Assembly: GCA_016946835.1 (NCBI GenBank)
Contig: JACVTC010000047.1
Span: 1,052,001-1,116,000, forward strand
From: Neocallimastix lanati (nom. inval.)
Taxonomy: Eukaryota > Neocallimastigomycota > Neocallimastigomycetes > Neocallimastigales > Neocallimastigaceae
Direction of reading: 5' to 3'
DNA: 64,000 nucleotides
Shown: positions 11,123 through 22,598 of the stretch, one piece after another
Layout: each line of letters opens with the position of its first letter
Position numbering within the stretch: the stretch's first letter is position 1
Translations under genes and position numbers: made by a program
The notes under the pieces: model-generated
The model's input: the letters and a program-made list of their open reading frames with translations, nothing else
What the model was told of the DNA's origin: nothing
The model's database searches: none

Positions 11123-12025
11123 TGTAATAATTCTATTAAGAACTAACTCAAAATAGAATTATTAACTACAACTTAACGACTAATTCATTAAGTTGAGAAA
11201 ATAAAATAAAATAAATTTTTTTTACCTTTAATGTAGAGTTTATTATAAAATTAATTATAATAATAACACAACATGTAAGAGAAGAATTGTTTGTATAAAT
11301 TGATCTTAAAAATATGTTTTTGAATAAAATATTTTTATTAATTTATTAAAGCTAAAAATATAAAAATGTTACTATTATAACTATGTTTTTTTATAATAAT
11401 AACTCTTGATTTCTCAAAGAGAACTCAAGAGCCTTATTTATATTTTTTTATGAAAATAAGATTAAATAAGAAAGGGTTTTCTAATCTTAACAAATCTCTT
11501 ATCTAGGAAAAGATTAGATAGAAAAACCTAGATAAGTTTTCGATCGATATTCTATCCATATCGATCATCGCATTAATTAAGTAAAACCGATTACTTCTAA
11601 AAAGTAATTGGAAAAAATCTTAATTAACCGATTTTCTAATCTAATCTAATGATCGAAAATAAAAGAATAAAATAATAAAAGATATTTCGATCATATAATT
11701 TATCCTTATATTAAAAATATAAAATTAAATAGTTAATAAAATACAGAATACATTATAAAATACAGAATACATTATAAAATACAGAATACATTATAAAATA
11801 CAGAATAAAATACAATACAAAATACATTAGTTACAGTAGAGAATTTAACATATTGTAAATATATTATTTAAAATTAATTAAATAAATTTTGTTAAATTAA
11901 TGAATATTTAAAATTAAATTAAATAAATTTAATAAATATTATATGTAATTAAATAAAGTTATAGTTATAATAACTTAACTAAGAAAATATAATTATTTGC
12001 TAACAAATAATTATAGATTCTTACA
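11123..12025 (-). repeat. Element A 5' LTR (903 bp)
   Basis: Same length as the copy at 4780-5682 and no difference seen in reading. Followed at 12026-12030 by the target duplication GTGTG. Confidence 0.93.
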
Positions 12026-12028
12026 GTG

Positions 12029-13104
12029 TGATAAAGAATGAAGTAATAAATTGATTCTTATTAAAAACCTTTTAATATAGTCAAGGTGAATTTTAAAATA
12101 TTAATAAATTTATGTATTCTTTACATTAATAATTTTACTATATTATTTGATCTGAAAATTTAAGTTTATACATAAAATTTAATTTAAATTTATGTTCATT
12201 CCTTATAAAGGTAAATTAAATTTATGAGAGTTTAGCAATAACATAGTACTAATTACTTTTAGTATTATTTTTCTAAATAAGGAATAATTCCTGTATATAA
12301 ACAACTTAAATAACTTTATCAATATTTCTGTCTTTCGAATTAAGAAATAATTGAAATGAAAGAAATAAATAAAATAAAATTTTCTGTATTTAAAATTGTA
12401 AAAGATTTTTCATATATTAATAAATGTATTTTATTTTCTATTATGTCATTCAAATTAATATATAAGATTACATATTAAATTAGTATCAAAATTAAGTTAA
12501 AGTATTCAATTTTATTGTAATACTGCTTCTCTTTTTTTTGTTTAATTCTTATCTATAATGCATCTTTTATATTATAGATTTATTTTGGTTAATTTGAATA
12601 TTAGGAAATAATAAAATTTCTATTTATTACAATAAGGAAATAATCAATAAGATTTAAAAATCTATTGTTTTTCCATCTCTTCAACTACTTCCAGAGGCTT
12701 TGCTACTTTTATATCTTCAAAAAGATATAAATTGACTACCTTGGAACCCCTTTTTAGGAGAGAGAGAAAAAAAAAAAAAAAGAAAAAAAAATAGAAATAA
12801 TAAAAATAAATAAATAAAAAAAAAAAATAAAATAAATAAATAAAAATAATAATAAAAATAAAATAAAAATAAAATAAATAAATAAAAATAATAATAAAAA
12901 TAAAATAAAAATAAAATAAATAAATAAAAATAATAATAAAAATAAAATAAAAATAAAATAAATAAATAAAAATAATAATAAAAATAAAATAAAAATTAAA
13001 ATAAAAATATAATAAATAAATAAAAATTATTGTGAAAGAATAAAATTTTTTTTTGTGTTTTAATATTATATAATTTTTTTTTTTGAATTCCTCGAACCAT
13101 AACA
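12029..13104 (+). repeat. Element B 5' LTR (1,076 bp)
   Basis: TGATAAAG...CATAACA ends. Bases about 12770-13030 are an A-rich minisatellite of 42-bp units built from AAATAAAAATAAT-type runs. Long open frames through it are repeat artefacts. Confidence 0.9.
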
Positions 13105-13111
13105 TAAAGTT

Positions 13112-13129
13112 TGGTGGAGATATCGGGGA
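13112..13129 (+). other. Element B primer-binding site
   Basis: TGGTGGAGATATCGGGGA, seven bases after the LTR. It starts with TGG, the complement of a tRNA CCA end. Element G has the same 18 bases. I cannot name the tRNA. Confidence 0.7.
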
Positions 13130-14115
13130 TTTCAAAATTAAAAACTAATATTAAAACATACACAATAATTTTATTTAATTAAATAAAAAAAAAAAAAAAA
13201 AAAAAATTTTTTTTACAATAATATAGAAATATAATATATACATAAATAAATATTAATAATTTAAAGTAGCACCTACGTCCTTACTATATTAGTTGGATAA
13301 ATAATTTCATTCAACAAAGTTGTTATATTTCTGTTTGTGCAAGAGAAACAGTGTGATATAAAACTTTGAAATATTTATTCCTGTCAAGTACTAATTAGTA
13401 AGAATAATAATTTAATTATATTATACATTTATTCATTAATATAAGAATACTTTTATACAATTTATAACTTATTGTAATCGGCGGCTGTTGGATGAAAAAC
13501 TCCTTAGCTTAAGGCTTTGTTACAATTAAGTGTATATAGTAATTCGTATTTATATTATCGACTAAATTATATTATAATTGAAATTATAAATTCAAATTTA
13601 TAAATATATACATATATATAGTATCTATATATTGATACCAAGACTGTTGATATATATAGATATAAAAATTAGACGTTTATATTAGAGAATAGGAGAAGGA
13701 TTGCTTTACACATAGGGAGGTAGTAGAGCATTATTGAATAAGGTTTAGTGATACAAGTGATAACAGAATAGAAAAAGTGGTAAGGTCCCGTGTTCGTACA
13801 GGCACACACTACTCTGTTATATTCACTATTCTGACGGTTCAATAGTGGAGGTCGAACGGCCCTGTAAAGAATCTGCGGATCCGAAAATAATATAAAGCTA
13901 ATAATATATATATAAGAAATATTTATAAATTTTCCATATTAATTTTTTTTAATTTAGCAATTAATTTATTCCGTGCTACATATAAGAAATTCTAGTGTAC
14001 TGAATTCCAAAAAAAAAAAAAAAAAAAAAAATTTTTGTTTACTGTTCTTACTCTGTGGTTAAGTGAAATTGAGCCAAAGAAGAAGGACTACTATATTTTT
14101 TTTACTACCTGTTTG
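13130..14115 (+). other. Element B leader, first part
   Basis: Non-coding. It contains a GC-richer stretch at about 13670-13885 where GTGATAACAGA can pair with TCTGTTATATTCAC and AGTGGT with ACTACT. It looks like structured RNA. No gene is supported. Confidence 0.5.
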
Positions 14116-14324
14116 ATTTGGTTGTCGAGGTGTATCTTGAACCAAATAATTATCATTATAAGTGGTCGAAGTGTCATTCGAGCTTATAACCTTAATATAA
14201 TTATATCTTCTATTGGTGATCGAAAGGTATTCGAACCAATAATATAAAATTTCCTTAGGTGGTCGAGTGTTATTCGAACCTAAAAATATATTTCTTGTAG
14301 GTGGTCGAAGTGTATTTCGAACCT
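14116..14324 (+). ncRNA. Array of five TCGA stem-loops in the B leader
   Basis: Five hairpins of one design at 14116-14147, 14156-14189, 14211-14241, 14255-14283 and 14299-14324. Each has an outer stem (ATTTGGT/ACCAAAT; TTATAAGT/GCTTATAA; TATTGGT/ACCAATA; TTAGGT/ACCTAA; AGGT/ACCT), a 2-nt bulge on the 5' side (TG, GG, GA, GG, GG), an inner TCGA/TCGA stem (TTGA once, keeping a G-U pair) and a 7-8 nt loop. The outer stems change on both sides together. They lie about 400 bases before the gag start. Packaging, dimerisation or translation control are possible roles. Confidence 0.85.
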
Positions 14325-14597
14325 CATATAAATAACTATAAAGATATAATTTAATAAACAATAATTATAAAATATTTTAATCTTGGATATCAAAATAAAA
14401 CAAAACAAAAAAAAAAACAAAAAAAAAAACAAAAAAAAAACAAAAAAAAAAAAAAAAAAAATTTTACTTATTTTTTTTTTTTATCTCTGAAGTGTTTGTA
14501 AACTTACCTATTTTTTTTTTCTAATCTCTGAAGTGTTTGTAAACTTATAAATTCTAATACTATATTATATATATCTATAACATACTCACACACACAA

Positions 14598-14668
<71 letters not shown>

Positions 14669-14726
14669 TATTATTTTTATTTTGAATATTTTACCTATAT
14701 TACTGTATAATTTCTACTCAAGAAAT

Positions 14727-15686
14727 ATGGCTTCAGTTACTAATGATACTACTAATGTTCCTTCATTTAAAGATCTTAAAAAGGAACTAAAATATGTTGA
14801 TAAATTAAACAAGGACCATTTGGATATAAAATCTTGGGCTTCTGAAATTGAGTTATGGATCCAATTACAAAATATCACTGATCCAAAAACTATTTTTGTT
14901 GCTTGCCTATTAACGTCTACTGGTGAACCAAGACAAATTATCCAAGAATTAGAACTACCTGCTACTACAGCAGAAGAAGATGTAGAATTGAATGGTTCCA
15001 CTGATACTGGTGAGATGTCAGGATCTAGCACCAGTAGCTCTACTAGTTCAAGTAGTTCTAGTAATGATAGTGTTAGAACTAACCGTTATCCTTCTTTTGT
15101 CGAGATCGTCAACGCTCTTGAAGTATTCTATGGGGCAAAGGAAGATCAGAATACCTTATTAAGGGAATTGCGTGCTCTTAAAATTGGTAGAAATGAAAAA
15201 GTAAGGGATTTTAATAAAAGATATCGGACATTATATTTAAAATTAGATAAAACTCACAAAAAACAAATCAGTATCTTGGACTATGCTGATGCACTTGAGA
15301 ATAATATTGAGGCCTGGAAAAGAGTAACTTTAATTGATGATATACCACTTTCAAAGGCTTATGAAATTGCAGAAAAAGTGGATAGACTTGCTGTGAGGTT
15401 ACATCGTGTACCAAGTCCTAATAGAAATGTTTCCAACAATAATAATAATAATTATAATAAGAGTCGTAGTTCACCACCAAGAAATACTTATGAAAACAGG
15501 GACAATAGGAAAGTTTCTGATGAAAGTGAAAGGGAGAACCTTACACGTGGACCAAGAAACTCTACCGTCAAAACCTGTTTCTTCTGTAAGGAACCTGGAC
15601 ATTATCAACAACATTGTCCCAAACTACAAGCCATTATAGAAGAAAATAAGAAACAGATTTTTTCCAAAGGACCTTTAAACCAGTAG
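14727..15686 (+). CDS. Element B Gag
   Basis: The start at 14727 is chosen because MASVTNDT...FKDLKKEL aligns with the Gag start of element G (MSKETTLSFKELKKEL); an in-frame ATG 45 bp upstream has no counterpart. About 319 aa. The capsid-like region has RYPSFVEIVNALEVFYG and LLRELRALKIGRNEKVRDFNKRY (family motifs, not contiguous), a Ser-rich acidic insert near residue 110, a basic Asn-rich linker, and one zinc knuckle CFFCKEPGHYQQHC near the end. It packages the genomic RNA. Pol follows in another frame, as is usual in this superfamily, where Pol is made by programmed frameshifting. Confidence 0.9.
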   Translation: MASVTNDTTNVPSFKDLKKELKYVDKLNKDHLDIKSWASEIELWIQLQNITDPKTIFVACLLTSTGEPRQIIQELELPATTAEEDVELNGSTDTGEMSGSSTSSSTSSSSSSNDSVRTNRYPSFVEIVNALEVFYGAKEDQNTLLRELRALKIGRNEKVRDFNKRYRTLYLKLDKTHKKQISILDYADALENNIEAWKRVTLIDDIPLSKAYEIAEKVDRLAVRLHRVPSPNRNVSNNNNNNYNKSRSSPPRNTYENRDNRKVSDESERENLTRGPRNSTVKTCFFCKEPGHYQQHCPKLQAIIEENKKQIFSKGPLNQ

Positions 15687-15772
15687 AAGGGAGAGGAAGC
15701 ACTCCCATCAAAAAAATAGCTTCATTAAAATATACTTCCAATTCTTCTGATGCAGAAAGTAAAGACTACAGA

Positions 15773-18700
15773 GTGGATTATACTATCAAAAGTCATGATC
15801 AGGTAGGAGAATATTTTGTCGGTGCGGCAAAAAGAAAACTTGATGAAAGTGATGTTGAGTTAGATAATGGAAAAGGAAGGAAAATTCATAAAAGCCTACG
15901 TGATAATCCACGACCTATAAACACTCCTGCATTAAGAAAAAGAAAAGAAAGAGAATTGGAAACTGAAGAGGTGATACCTCATAAGAAACAGTTGCAAACA
16001 TCAATAATTATGCAACCAAATATCAATAAAGAAAAGAAAATTGAAAAAGCAATACGTGATAAAGAAAGATTTTTGAAATCTAGTACTAATTCTAAAGAAT
16101 TCGAAACTGCATCATCCAGTCAGTCTAATGTAAACTTAATTACTAATAAAGAGGAAATAACTTCAAAAGTTGATAATGTAGAAGCTCCAAGGGAAATTAA
16201 CCAAACTAGAGAAAGAAAAAAAGACAAAAATAATAATAATAATACTAGTAATCCTAATAATAGTAACAACGGAACTATTAGAAAAACCCCAGTCGTAAAT
16301 GATATTAATAATAATAATACTATTAATATTAATAATAATGAAACTATTATCGATAATAATCATGTAACGAATAATAAAAATATATTAAATAAATTAATTA
16401 ATACAGATGGTATTAATAATAATAATAATAATGATAATAATAATAGTATGAAAATACCTCGGGTAAATCGAATTATTAAAATGCTTTCTAATTATAAGGA
16501 ATATGATGTATGGGATGATTTAAGCAATACCAAGTGTAATATTACCTTTGGACAGCTTTGGAATGCTGCGCCTAAAATAAGAAGTCAAGTTTCCCAAGGT
16601 TTAAAACTAGTAAAAGCCACCACTAATGTTGTTGGCGCTATTAATAATGTAGTTGCTACTACAACATTAGTTAATAATGTTGATCATAACTATAAAAGTA
16701 AAAGTACAGAAATAACAGAGGAGGATATTGCAATGGTAGATGCCTCTGTTGATGGTGTATCTGGAAAATTACTTATTGATACGTGTAGTAATTTAAATAT
16801 TATGTCACAAAAATATTATAATTCTCTACCATACCAATATACCGTTGTTGGTCATAGTTGTGGTAGAATAATGCTTGCCACTAGAGACGATGAATACTCT
16901 GAAGGAATAGTCGTTAGGATACCTGTGAAAATTAATGAGCTTTCATTGTTAATTGATTTCCGAATTGTAGAAAAAGAGGAACCATTTTATGACATGCTAA
17001 TTAATTTAAAAACTATAGTTGATAATAGATTATTTATTAATCCCTTAAATAATTGCTTATGTAAATATAACATGGATGGTACTATCAGTTCTATTACACC
17101 AATAAATAATTCTGCAATTGACGAAAAATATATTTGTAGTGTTAACAAATTACTTGAGGATAATAGTAAGGAAAAATATGCTGGTGGGGAATTAAAGAAA
17201 TTAGAAGGATTACCACCTATGGAATATATACATAATACAATATTTATGAATACTCTAAATGAAAAATATAGAACTGATATAATACACCTATTAGAGGACA
17301 ATATAGAAATTGTTGCTACGTCGTCTGAGGAATTAACACCATCATTGCTTTCACCACACAAAATAAATCTAAAAGCTGGTACCAAACCTATAAAACAAAG
17401 AGCTTATCGGCTAACAAAATTAAAGACAGATATTTTAAAGGAAGAATTAACTAAGTTAATTAATAAAAAGTTAATTGAGCCTTCAAATTCTGAATGGTCT
17501 TCGCCTATTGTTCTAGTACCAAAGCCTAATGGGAAATGGCGTATGTGTGTAGATTATAGGAAGGTTAATGATTCTACTATAAAGGATTCTTATTCTATAC
17601 CATACATTGATGAAATTTTTGATAGTCTCAATGGTGCAACTATCTTCACTACCATTGACTTATACTCTGGATATCACCAAATTTTAATGGAGGAAGAAAG
17701 TATTGGTATAACAACTTTCACCACTAAGTTTGGTAACTACCAATTTAAAGTTATGCCATTTGGTTTAACCAACGCTCCTGCAACCTTTCAAAGAGAAATG
17801 AATAGAATCCTATTTCCTTTAATAGGAAAGTGTGTTTATAATTTTATCGATGATATACTTATATACTCTAAAACAGTTGAAGAACACCTCCAACATATTC
17901 AACAAGTTTTATCCATACTCAAAGAAAATAGATTAAAACTTAATATTGAAAAGTGTCACTTCATGAAAACAGAAGTGAATGTTTTGGGGCATAGATTAAC
18001 CACTAAAGGCTTAAAACCTCTTGATAGTAAAATCGAGGTTATCAGAGATTGGAAACCCCCTCAGGACATCCATGAATTACGTTCATTTTTAGGAGCTGTT
18101 GGATACTATAGAAATTTCATCGATAAATATTCACAAATTACTGCGTGTTTGTGTAAATTATTAAGGAAAGGTGTGAAGTATGTTTGGACTAGTGAACACC
18201 AAAAATCGTTTGAAGTACTGAAAGAAAAACTAATAAATGCACCCATATTAAGTTTCCCTCAGTTTGATAAAGAATTTATTATACGTACCGATGCTTCTTA
18301 TGATGGAATAGGAGGTGTGTTATTACAAAAAGATAATGAAACTGGAAAAGAACACCCTATTCACTTTATTAGTAGAAGTTTGACCAGAGCAGAAAAGCAT
18401 TATGGTATAACTGACCTAGAAGGTGCTGCCCTATATTATTGTATAACTAAATTAAAACCGTATATAGATGGAAATCCAATACCAACTATTGTATATACGG
18501 ACCATAAACCGTTACTAGGGTTGTTCAAAAATAAGGAACCACATAATGCAAGGCAAACTAGATGGTGTTTGACAGCTAGTATGCTTGGTGTAGACATTAG
18601 ATATGAAACCGGTAAAAAGAATGTGCTTGCTGATGCCCTATCCCGAATGAAAAATAATAAAGAAAATGTAGTTTTAGCTACGAAAATAATTAACCATGAT

Positions 18701-19882
18701 ATTACGAATGATGAAAATGAAGCCTTATTATCCAAAGTAATACATGATTTTATCAATGAAAAATTCACCACTATTGATGGTATTGACTACTTTATTGATG
18801 GTAACAATTATAGAAAATTAGTAACCGATCTTAATGAAAGAATAAAATTAATATTAGAGGCTCATAATATTGGACACGATGGTTATTATAAGACTTATCA
18901 ACGTTTACGTAAGAGTTATTATTGGAACGACATGGTGAATGATGTTAAACGTGTTGTCAGTAAGTGTGAAAAATGTCAATTAAATCGACCACAACCTTAT
19001 CCAGAGCCTACAGAAAATCTACCTACTAAAGTGGAAGGACCTTTTGTACATCTTGGTTTGGACATTATCGGTCCACTGGTTAAAACTAGAAGTAATAATC
19101 AATATATAATAGTAGCTGTTGATTATTTCACTAAGTGGGTAGAAGCAGAACCGACTGAAAATATCACTTCTAAAGACGTAATTAAGTTCCTTATTAACGT
19201 ATTTTCTCGTCATGGAGTTCCCCAAGTAATTACCACCGATAATGGTGCCCAATTTACATCAGATATGACTAAAATATTTTTAGACCTATATGATGTATAT
19301 ATAAAATTTGTTACAACATATCATCCCGAATCTAATGGACTTACGGAAAATCGTAATAAAGAAATTGGTAAACTCCTTAGATTGCTTGGGACAAAAAATA
19401 AAGATTGGGATGAGGTATTACCCTCTGCTCTCTGGGCTTTAAGAACCGTTAAAAATAGTACCACTAACCATTCTAGTTTTGAATTAGTTTATGGTCGTGA
19501 AGACCAACAACCTTTTGATATAGCTGCAAGACCGACTAAAGGTATAAATAAATCTTCTGATGAAATTCTATTGGAAAAGTTTATATCTCATTATAGATGG
19601 ACCATAGAAGCATCAGAAAATGTGAAAAATGCAAATAAATATTGGGCTGTTAGACGAGAAGAAAAACAAAGTATGAATCAGGCTAAGGAAATCAAGGAGG
19701 GAGATTTAGTCCTAGTTAGAAACTTTAGTAGAACTAAACTAGAACCTTATTTTAATGGACCTTTAAAAGTAATCAAGAAAAAGTTTAATACAGTTACGTT
19801 AGCTGATCCAAATTCAGGAATATTATTAAATCGGAATGTACACCTCAAAAATATAGTAAAATATAACTCAGCTACAATATAG
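15773..19882 (+). CDS. Element B Pol
   Basis: About 1,370 aa counted from the first ATG; translation in the virus-like particle probably comes from the Gag frame, so the true start is not fixed. Asn-rich N-terminal region, then protease LIDTCS (about 334-339), reverse transcriptase with MPFGLTNAPATFQ and FIDD (about 690), RNase H TDASYDG (about 838) and TDHKPL (about 909), integrase zinc domain H-H-C-C (HNIGH...CEKCQ, about 1030-1068), core D-D-E (LDIIGP, TDNGAQF, GLTENRNK, about 1096-1190) and a GPLK (GPY/F-type) module near 1328. The protease triplet is DTC rather than DTG or DSG. Confidence 0.94.
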   Translation: MDYTIKSHDQVGEYFVGAAKRKLDESDVELDNGKGRKIHKSLRDNPRPINTPALRKRKERELETEEVIPHKKQLQTSIIMQPNINKEKKIEKAIRDKERFLKSSTNSKEFETASSSQSNVNLITNKEEITSKVDNVEAPREINQTRERKKDKNNNNNTSNPNNSNNGTIRKTPVVNDINNNNTININNNETIIDNNHVTNNKNILNKLINTDGINNNNNNDNNNSMKIPRVNRIIKMLSNYKEYDVWDDLSNTKCNITFGQLWNAAPKIRSQVSQGLKLVKATTNVVGAINNVVATTTLVNNVDHNYKSKSTEITEEDIAMVDASVDGVSGKLLIDTCSNLNIMSQKYYNSLPYQYTVVGHSCGRIMLATRDDEYSEGIVVRIPVKINELSLLIDFRIVEKEEPFYDMLINLKTIVDNRLFINPLNNCLCKYNMDGTISSITPINNSAIDEKYICSVNKLLEDNSKEKYAGGELKKLEGLPPMEYIHNTIFMNTLNEKYRTDIIHLLEDNIEIVATSSEELTPSLLSPHKINLKAGTKPIKQRAYRLTKLKTDILKEELTKLINKKLIEPSNSEWSSPIVLVPKPNGKWRMCVDYRKVNDSTIKDSYSIPYIDEIFDSLNGATIFTTIDLYSGYHQILMEEESIGITTFTTKFGNYQFKVMPFGLTNAPATFQREMNRILFPLIGKCVYNFIDDILIYSKTVEEHLQHIQQVLSILKENRLKLNIEKCHFMKTEVNVLGHRLTTKGLKPLDSKIEVIRDWKPPQDIHELRSFLGAVGYYRNFIDKYSQITACLCKLLRKGVKYVWTSEHQKSFEVLKEKLINAPILSFPQFDKEFIIRTDASYDGIGGVLLQKDNETGKEHPIHFISRSLTRAEKHYGITDLEGAALYYCITKLKPYIDGNPIPTIVYTDHKPLLGLFKNKEPHNARQTRWCLTASMLGVDIRYETGKKNVLADALSRMKNNKENVVLATKIINHDITNDENEALLSKVIHDFINEKFTTIDGIDYFIDGNNYRKLVTDLNERIKLILEAHNIGHDGYYKTYQRLRKSYYWNDMVNDVKRVVSKCEKCQLNRPQPYPEPTENLPTKVEGPFVHLGLDIIGPLVKTRSNNQYIIVAVDYFTKWVEAEPTENITSKDVIKFLINVFSRHGVPQVITTDNGAQFTSDMTKIFLDLYDVYIKFVTTYHPESNGLTENRNKEIGKLLRLLGTKNKDWDEVLPSALWALRTVKNSTTNHSSFELVYGREDQQPFDIAARPTKGINKSSDEILLEKFISHYRWTIEASENVKNANKYWAVRREEKQSMNQAKEIKEGDLVLVRNFSRTKLEPYFNGPLKVIKKKFNTVTLADPNSGILLNRNVHLKNIVKYNSATI

Positions 19883-19905
19883 CTTGAGTCTTAGCGGGGG
19901 CATCG

Positions 19906-21023
19906 TGATAAAGAATGAAGTAATAAATTGATTCTTATTAAAAACCTTTTAATATAGTCAAGGTGAATTTTAAAATATTAATAAATTTATGTATTCTTTA
20001 CATTAATAATTTTACTATATTATTTGATCTGAAAATTTAAGTTTATACATAAAATTTAATTTAAATTTATGTTCATTCCTTATAAAGGTAAATTAAATTT
20101 ATGAGAGTTTAGCAATAACATAGTACTAATTACTTTTAGTATTATTTTTCTAAATAAGGAATAATTCCTGTATATAAACAACTTAAATAACTTTATCAAT
20201 ATTTCTGTCTTTCGAATTAAGAAATAATTGAAATGAAAGAAATAAATAAAATAAAATTTTCTGTATTTAAAATTGTAAAAGATTTTTCATATATTAATAA
20301 ATGTATTTTATTTTCTATTATGTCATTCAAATTAATATATAAGATTACATATTAAATTAGTATCAAAATTAAGTTAAAGTATTCAATTTTATTGTAATAC
20401 TGCTTCTCTTTTTTTTGTTTAATTCTTATCTATAATGCATCTTTTATATTATAGATTTATTTTGGTTAATTTGAATATTAGGAAATAATAAAATTTCTAT
20501 TTATTACAATAAGGAAATAATCAATAAGATTTAAAAATCTATTGTTTTTCCATCTCTTCAACTACTTCCAGAGGCTTTGCTACTTTTATATCTTCAAAAA
20601 GATATAAATTGACTACCTTGGAACCCCTTTTTAGGAGAGAGAGAAAAAAAAAAAAAAAGAAAAAAAAATAGAAATAATAAAAATAAATAAATAAAAAAAA
20701 AAAATAAAATAAATAAATAAAAATAATAATAAAAATAAAATAAAAATAAAATAAATAAATAAAAATAATAATAAAAATAAAATAAAAATAAAATAAATAA
20801 ATAAAAATAATAATAAAAATAAAATAAAAATAAAATAAATAAATAAAAATAATAATAAAAATAAAATAAAAATAAAATAAATAAATAAAAATAATAATAA
20901 AAATAAAATAAAAATTAAAATAAAAATATAATAAATAAATAAAAATTATTGTGAAAGAATAAATTTTTTTTTTGTGTTTTAATATTATATAATTTTTTTT
21001 TTTGAATTCCTCGAACCATAACA
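19906..21023 (+). repeat. Element B 3' LTR (1,118 bp)
   Basis: Starts after the G-rich tract GCGGGGGCATCG. It is longer than the 5' copy by one 42-bp unit of the minisatellite (about 20650-20935). Ends CATAACA, then CGTG. Confidence 0.92.
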
Positions 21024-21027
21024 CGTG

Positions 21028-21554
21028 TGATAAAGAATAGAATAATAATGATATTTTTAATTAAAATTTTAATAATTTATTATATAAAAATATATTATTA
21101 TATTCTTTACTATTAATAATTTTCTTATATTCTATATTAATAATTTTTATATTAATTATATTTTATTATTTTAAATATTAAATTTATGTAATTAATTAAT
21201 TTATATGATTGGTTTTAATAATGTAATTAAATAATATAAAATATGTATTATCCATATTATTTTATGAAGGGGGCCTTTCTGAGGAAAGAAATAGTAAAAA
21301 TAGTAGTAATAATGAAATAGTAATAATAATTGAAAGGTTTCCCATATTGTTATAATAATAAATATTAATATTAATAAAGTTATTTTTAACAATAAAATAA
21401 TTATATAATTTATAAATAATAAATATTTTTAATAATAGTTCTTTAAATAAAATTTATAATGTGTAATAATAAATTCTTTTAGTGTAATTTAATAGTTATT
21501 TAATTTATCTATTTATTTAATGTTCACACTCCTTTTCTAATATGAACCTCAACA
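21028..21554. repeat. Solo LTR (527 bp) between B and C
   Basis: TGATAAAGAATAG...CCTCAACA, bounded by CGTG on both sides (21024-21027 and 21555-21558). The start resembles the B LTR, but most of it differs. There is no internal region, so it is the product of LTR-LTR recombination. Confidence 0.8.
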
Positions 21555-21558
21555 CGTG

Positions 21559-22216
21559 TGATACGATACCACTATAAAAATAAGATTTAGGTAAGAAATT
21601 TAGGTTAGAAATATTGTATAAATATTATTGGTTATAATAATTAAAATAATTTATATATAGTTAATTCAAATAATTATTTTTAAAAGCATGGTTAATTCTT
21701 TTATCATAATTAAAATAGATAAATTATATTAATAATGATTCTATTATTATGATAATAAATTAATTCATCATTATTATTAATAAGTTTTATTTTATATTTT
21801 AAATATTATTTTGAGAATTATATAGTTTTAGGAATTATATTATAAATATTGATAATTATATTTTATTTAGGAAATATATTTTAAATATTAATAGTTAAAT
21901 ATATTTAATAATGAAATTGTATTTTTAAATAAAGTTATTAGGAAATTAATAGTTAAAGAGATATGTTTAATAAAAATATAATATTAATTAATTATTTTAA
22001 CAATTATATAAAATTAAGAGAATGTAATAATAAATTATTATGTATGTAAAAATAAAATTATAAAAATAAATAAAGAACAAAATATTATTATAAAACATTA
22101 TTATTATAAATTATTTTCTTATATTTATTAGAATATATTATTGTGTCATAATTCCCTAGAGAAACGACCAAATAAATAAATAACTAGATATGGAATATTT
22201 TAAATGTTCTGTATCA
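21559..22216 (+). repeat. Element C 5' LTR (658 bp)
   Basis: TGATAC...GTATCA termini. A 16-base primer-site candidate, TGGTGGAGAATCCGGG, begins four bases after it (22221-22236). Confidence 0.9.
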
Positions 22217-22220
22217 AAAA

Positions 22221-22236
22221 TGGTGGAGAATCCGGG
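22221..22236 (+). other. Element C primer-binding site
   Basis: TGGTGGAGAATCCGGG. It shares its first nine bases with the B/G site and then differs, so a related but distinct tRNA or isoacceptor is likely the primer. Confidence 0.6.
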
Positions 22237-22279
22237 CGTTTCTCTAGCATGATAATATGAAAATAATAAAAATTTGAAA

Positions 22280-22339
<60 letters not shown>

Positions 22340-22539
22340 AAAAAAAAATATCGTGTAATAAAATAATAGTTTATTTTAACACGTAAAGATAATATTAATA
22401 GGTTTTAATGACACATAATAAAATAATAGTTTAAAATAGTAAATAATAAAATAATAGTTATTTAAAATGTTATAATAATATATATTATTTAAAATAACGC
22501 GTAATAGAAATAAATATAAACAAAAAAAAAGAAAAAAAT

Positions 22540-22592
<53 letters not shown>

Positions 22593-22598
22593 ATCAAA
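22237..22598 (+). other. Element C leader with TAA microsatellite and A tract
   Basis: Bases about 22281-22338 are a run of about 18 TAA triplets, and 22548-22590 is a poly(A) tract ending just before the Gag start. No other signal is seen. Confidence 0.7.

Larger units (their letters stand above)
4780..12025 (-). mobile_element. Element A: Ty3/Gypsy LTR retrotransposon, looks whole
   Basis: 7,246 bp, flanked by the target duplication GTGTG (4775-4779 and 12026-12030). Two 903-bp LTRs look identical by eye, so the insertion is probably young. Order on the minus strand: 5' LTR, a 1.4-kb structured leader, one long gag-pol reading frame, 3' LTR. The right duplication ends with the first two bases of element B's LTR, so A inserted after B was in place. 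I could not find a tRNA-type primer site next to the 5' LTR; the priming mode is unknown. Confidence 0.93.
12029..21023 (+). mobile_element. Element B: Ty3/Gypsy LTR retrotransposon, looks whole
   Basis: About 9.0 kb. LTRs of 1,076 and 1,118 bp differ mainly by one 42-bp minisatellite unit, so the element is probably young. The target duplication is CGTG: the right copy is 21024-21027, and the left copy is now at 4774-4777 because element A later inserted at this edge. Order: LTR, primer site, 1.6-kb leader with five stem-loops, gag, pol, G-rich tract, LTR. It is the same family as element G. Confidence 0.93.

Noticed and set aside
12662-13135. Long open frame of Phe/Ile/Tyr/Leu repeats (also at 20539-21024)
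   Set aside because: It is the antisense of the A-rich minisatellite in the B LTR. Periodicity of 42 bases, a multiple of three, keeps it open by chance.
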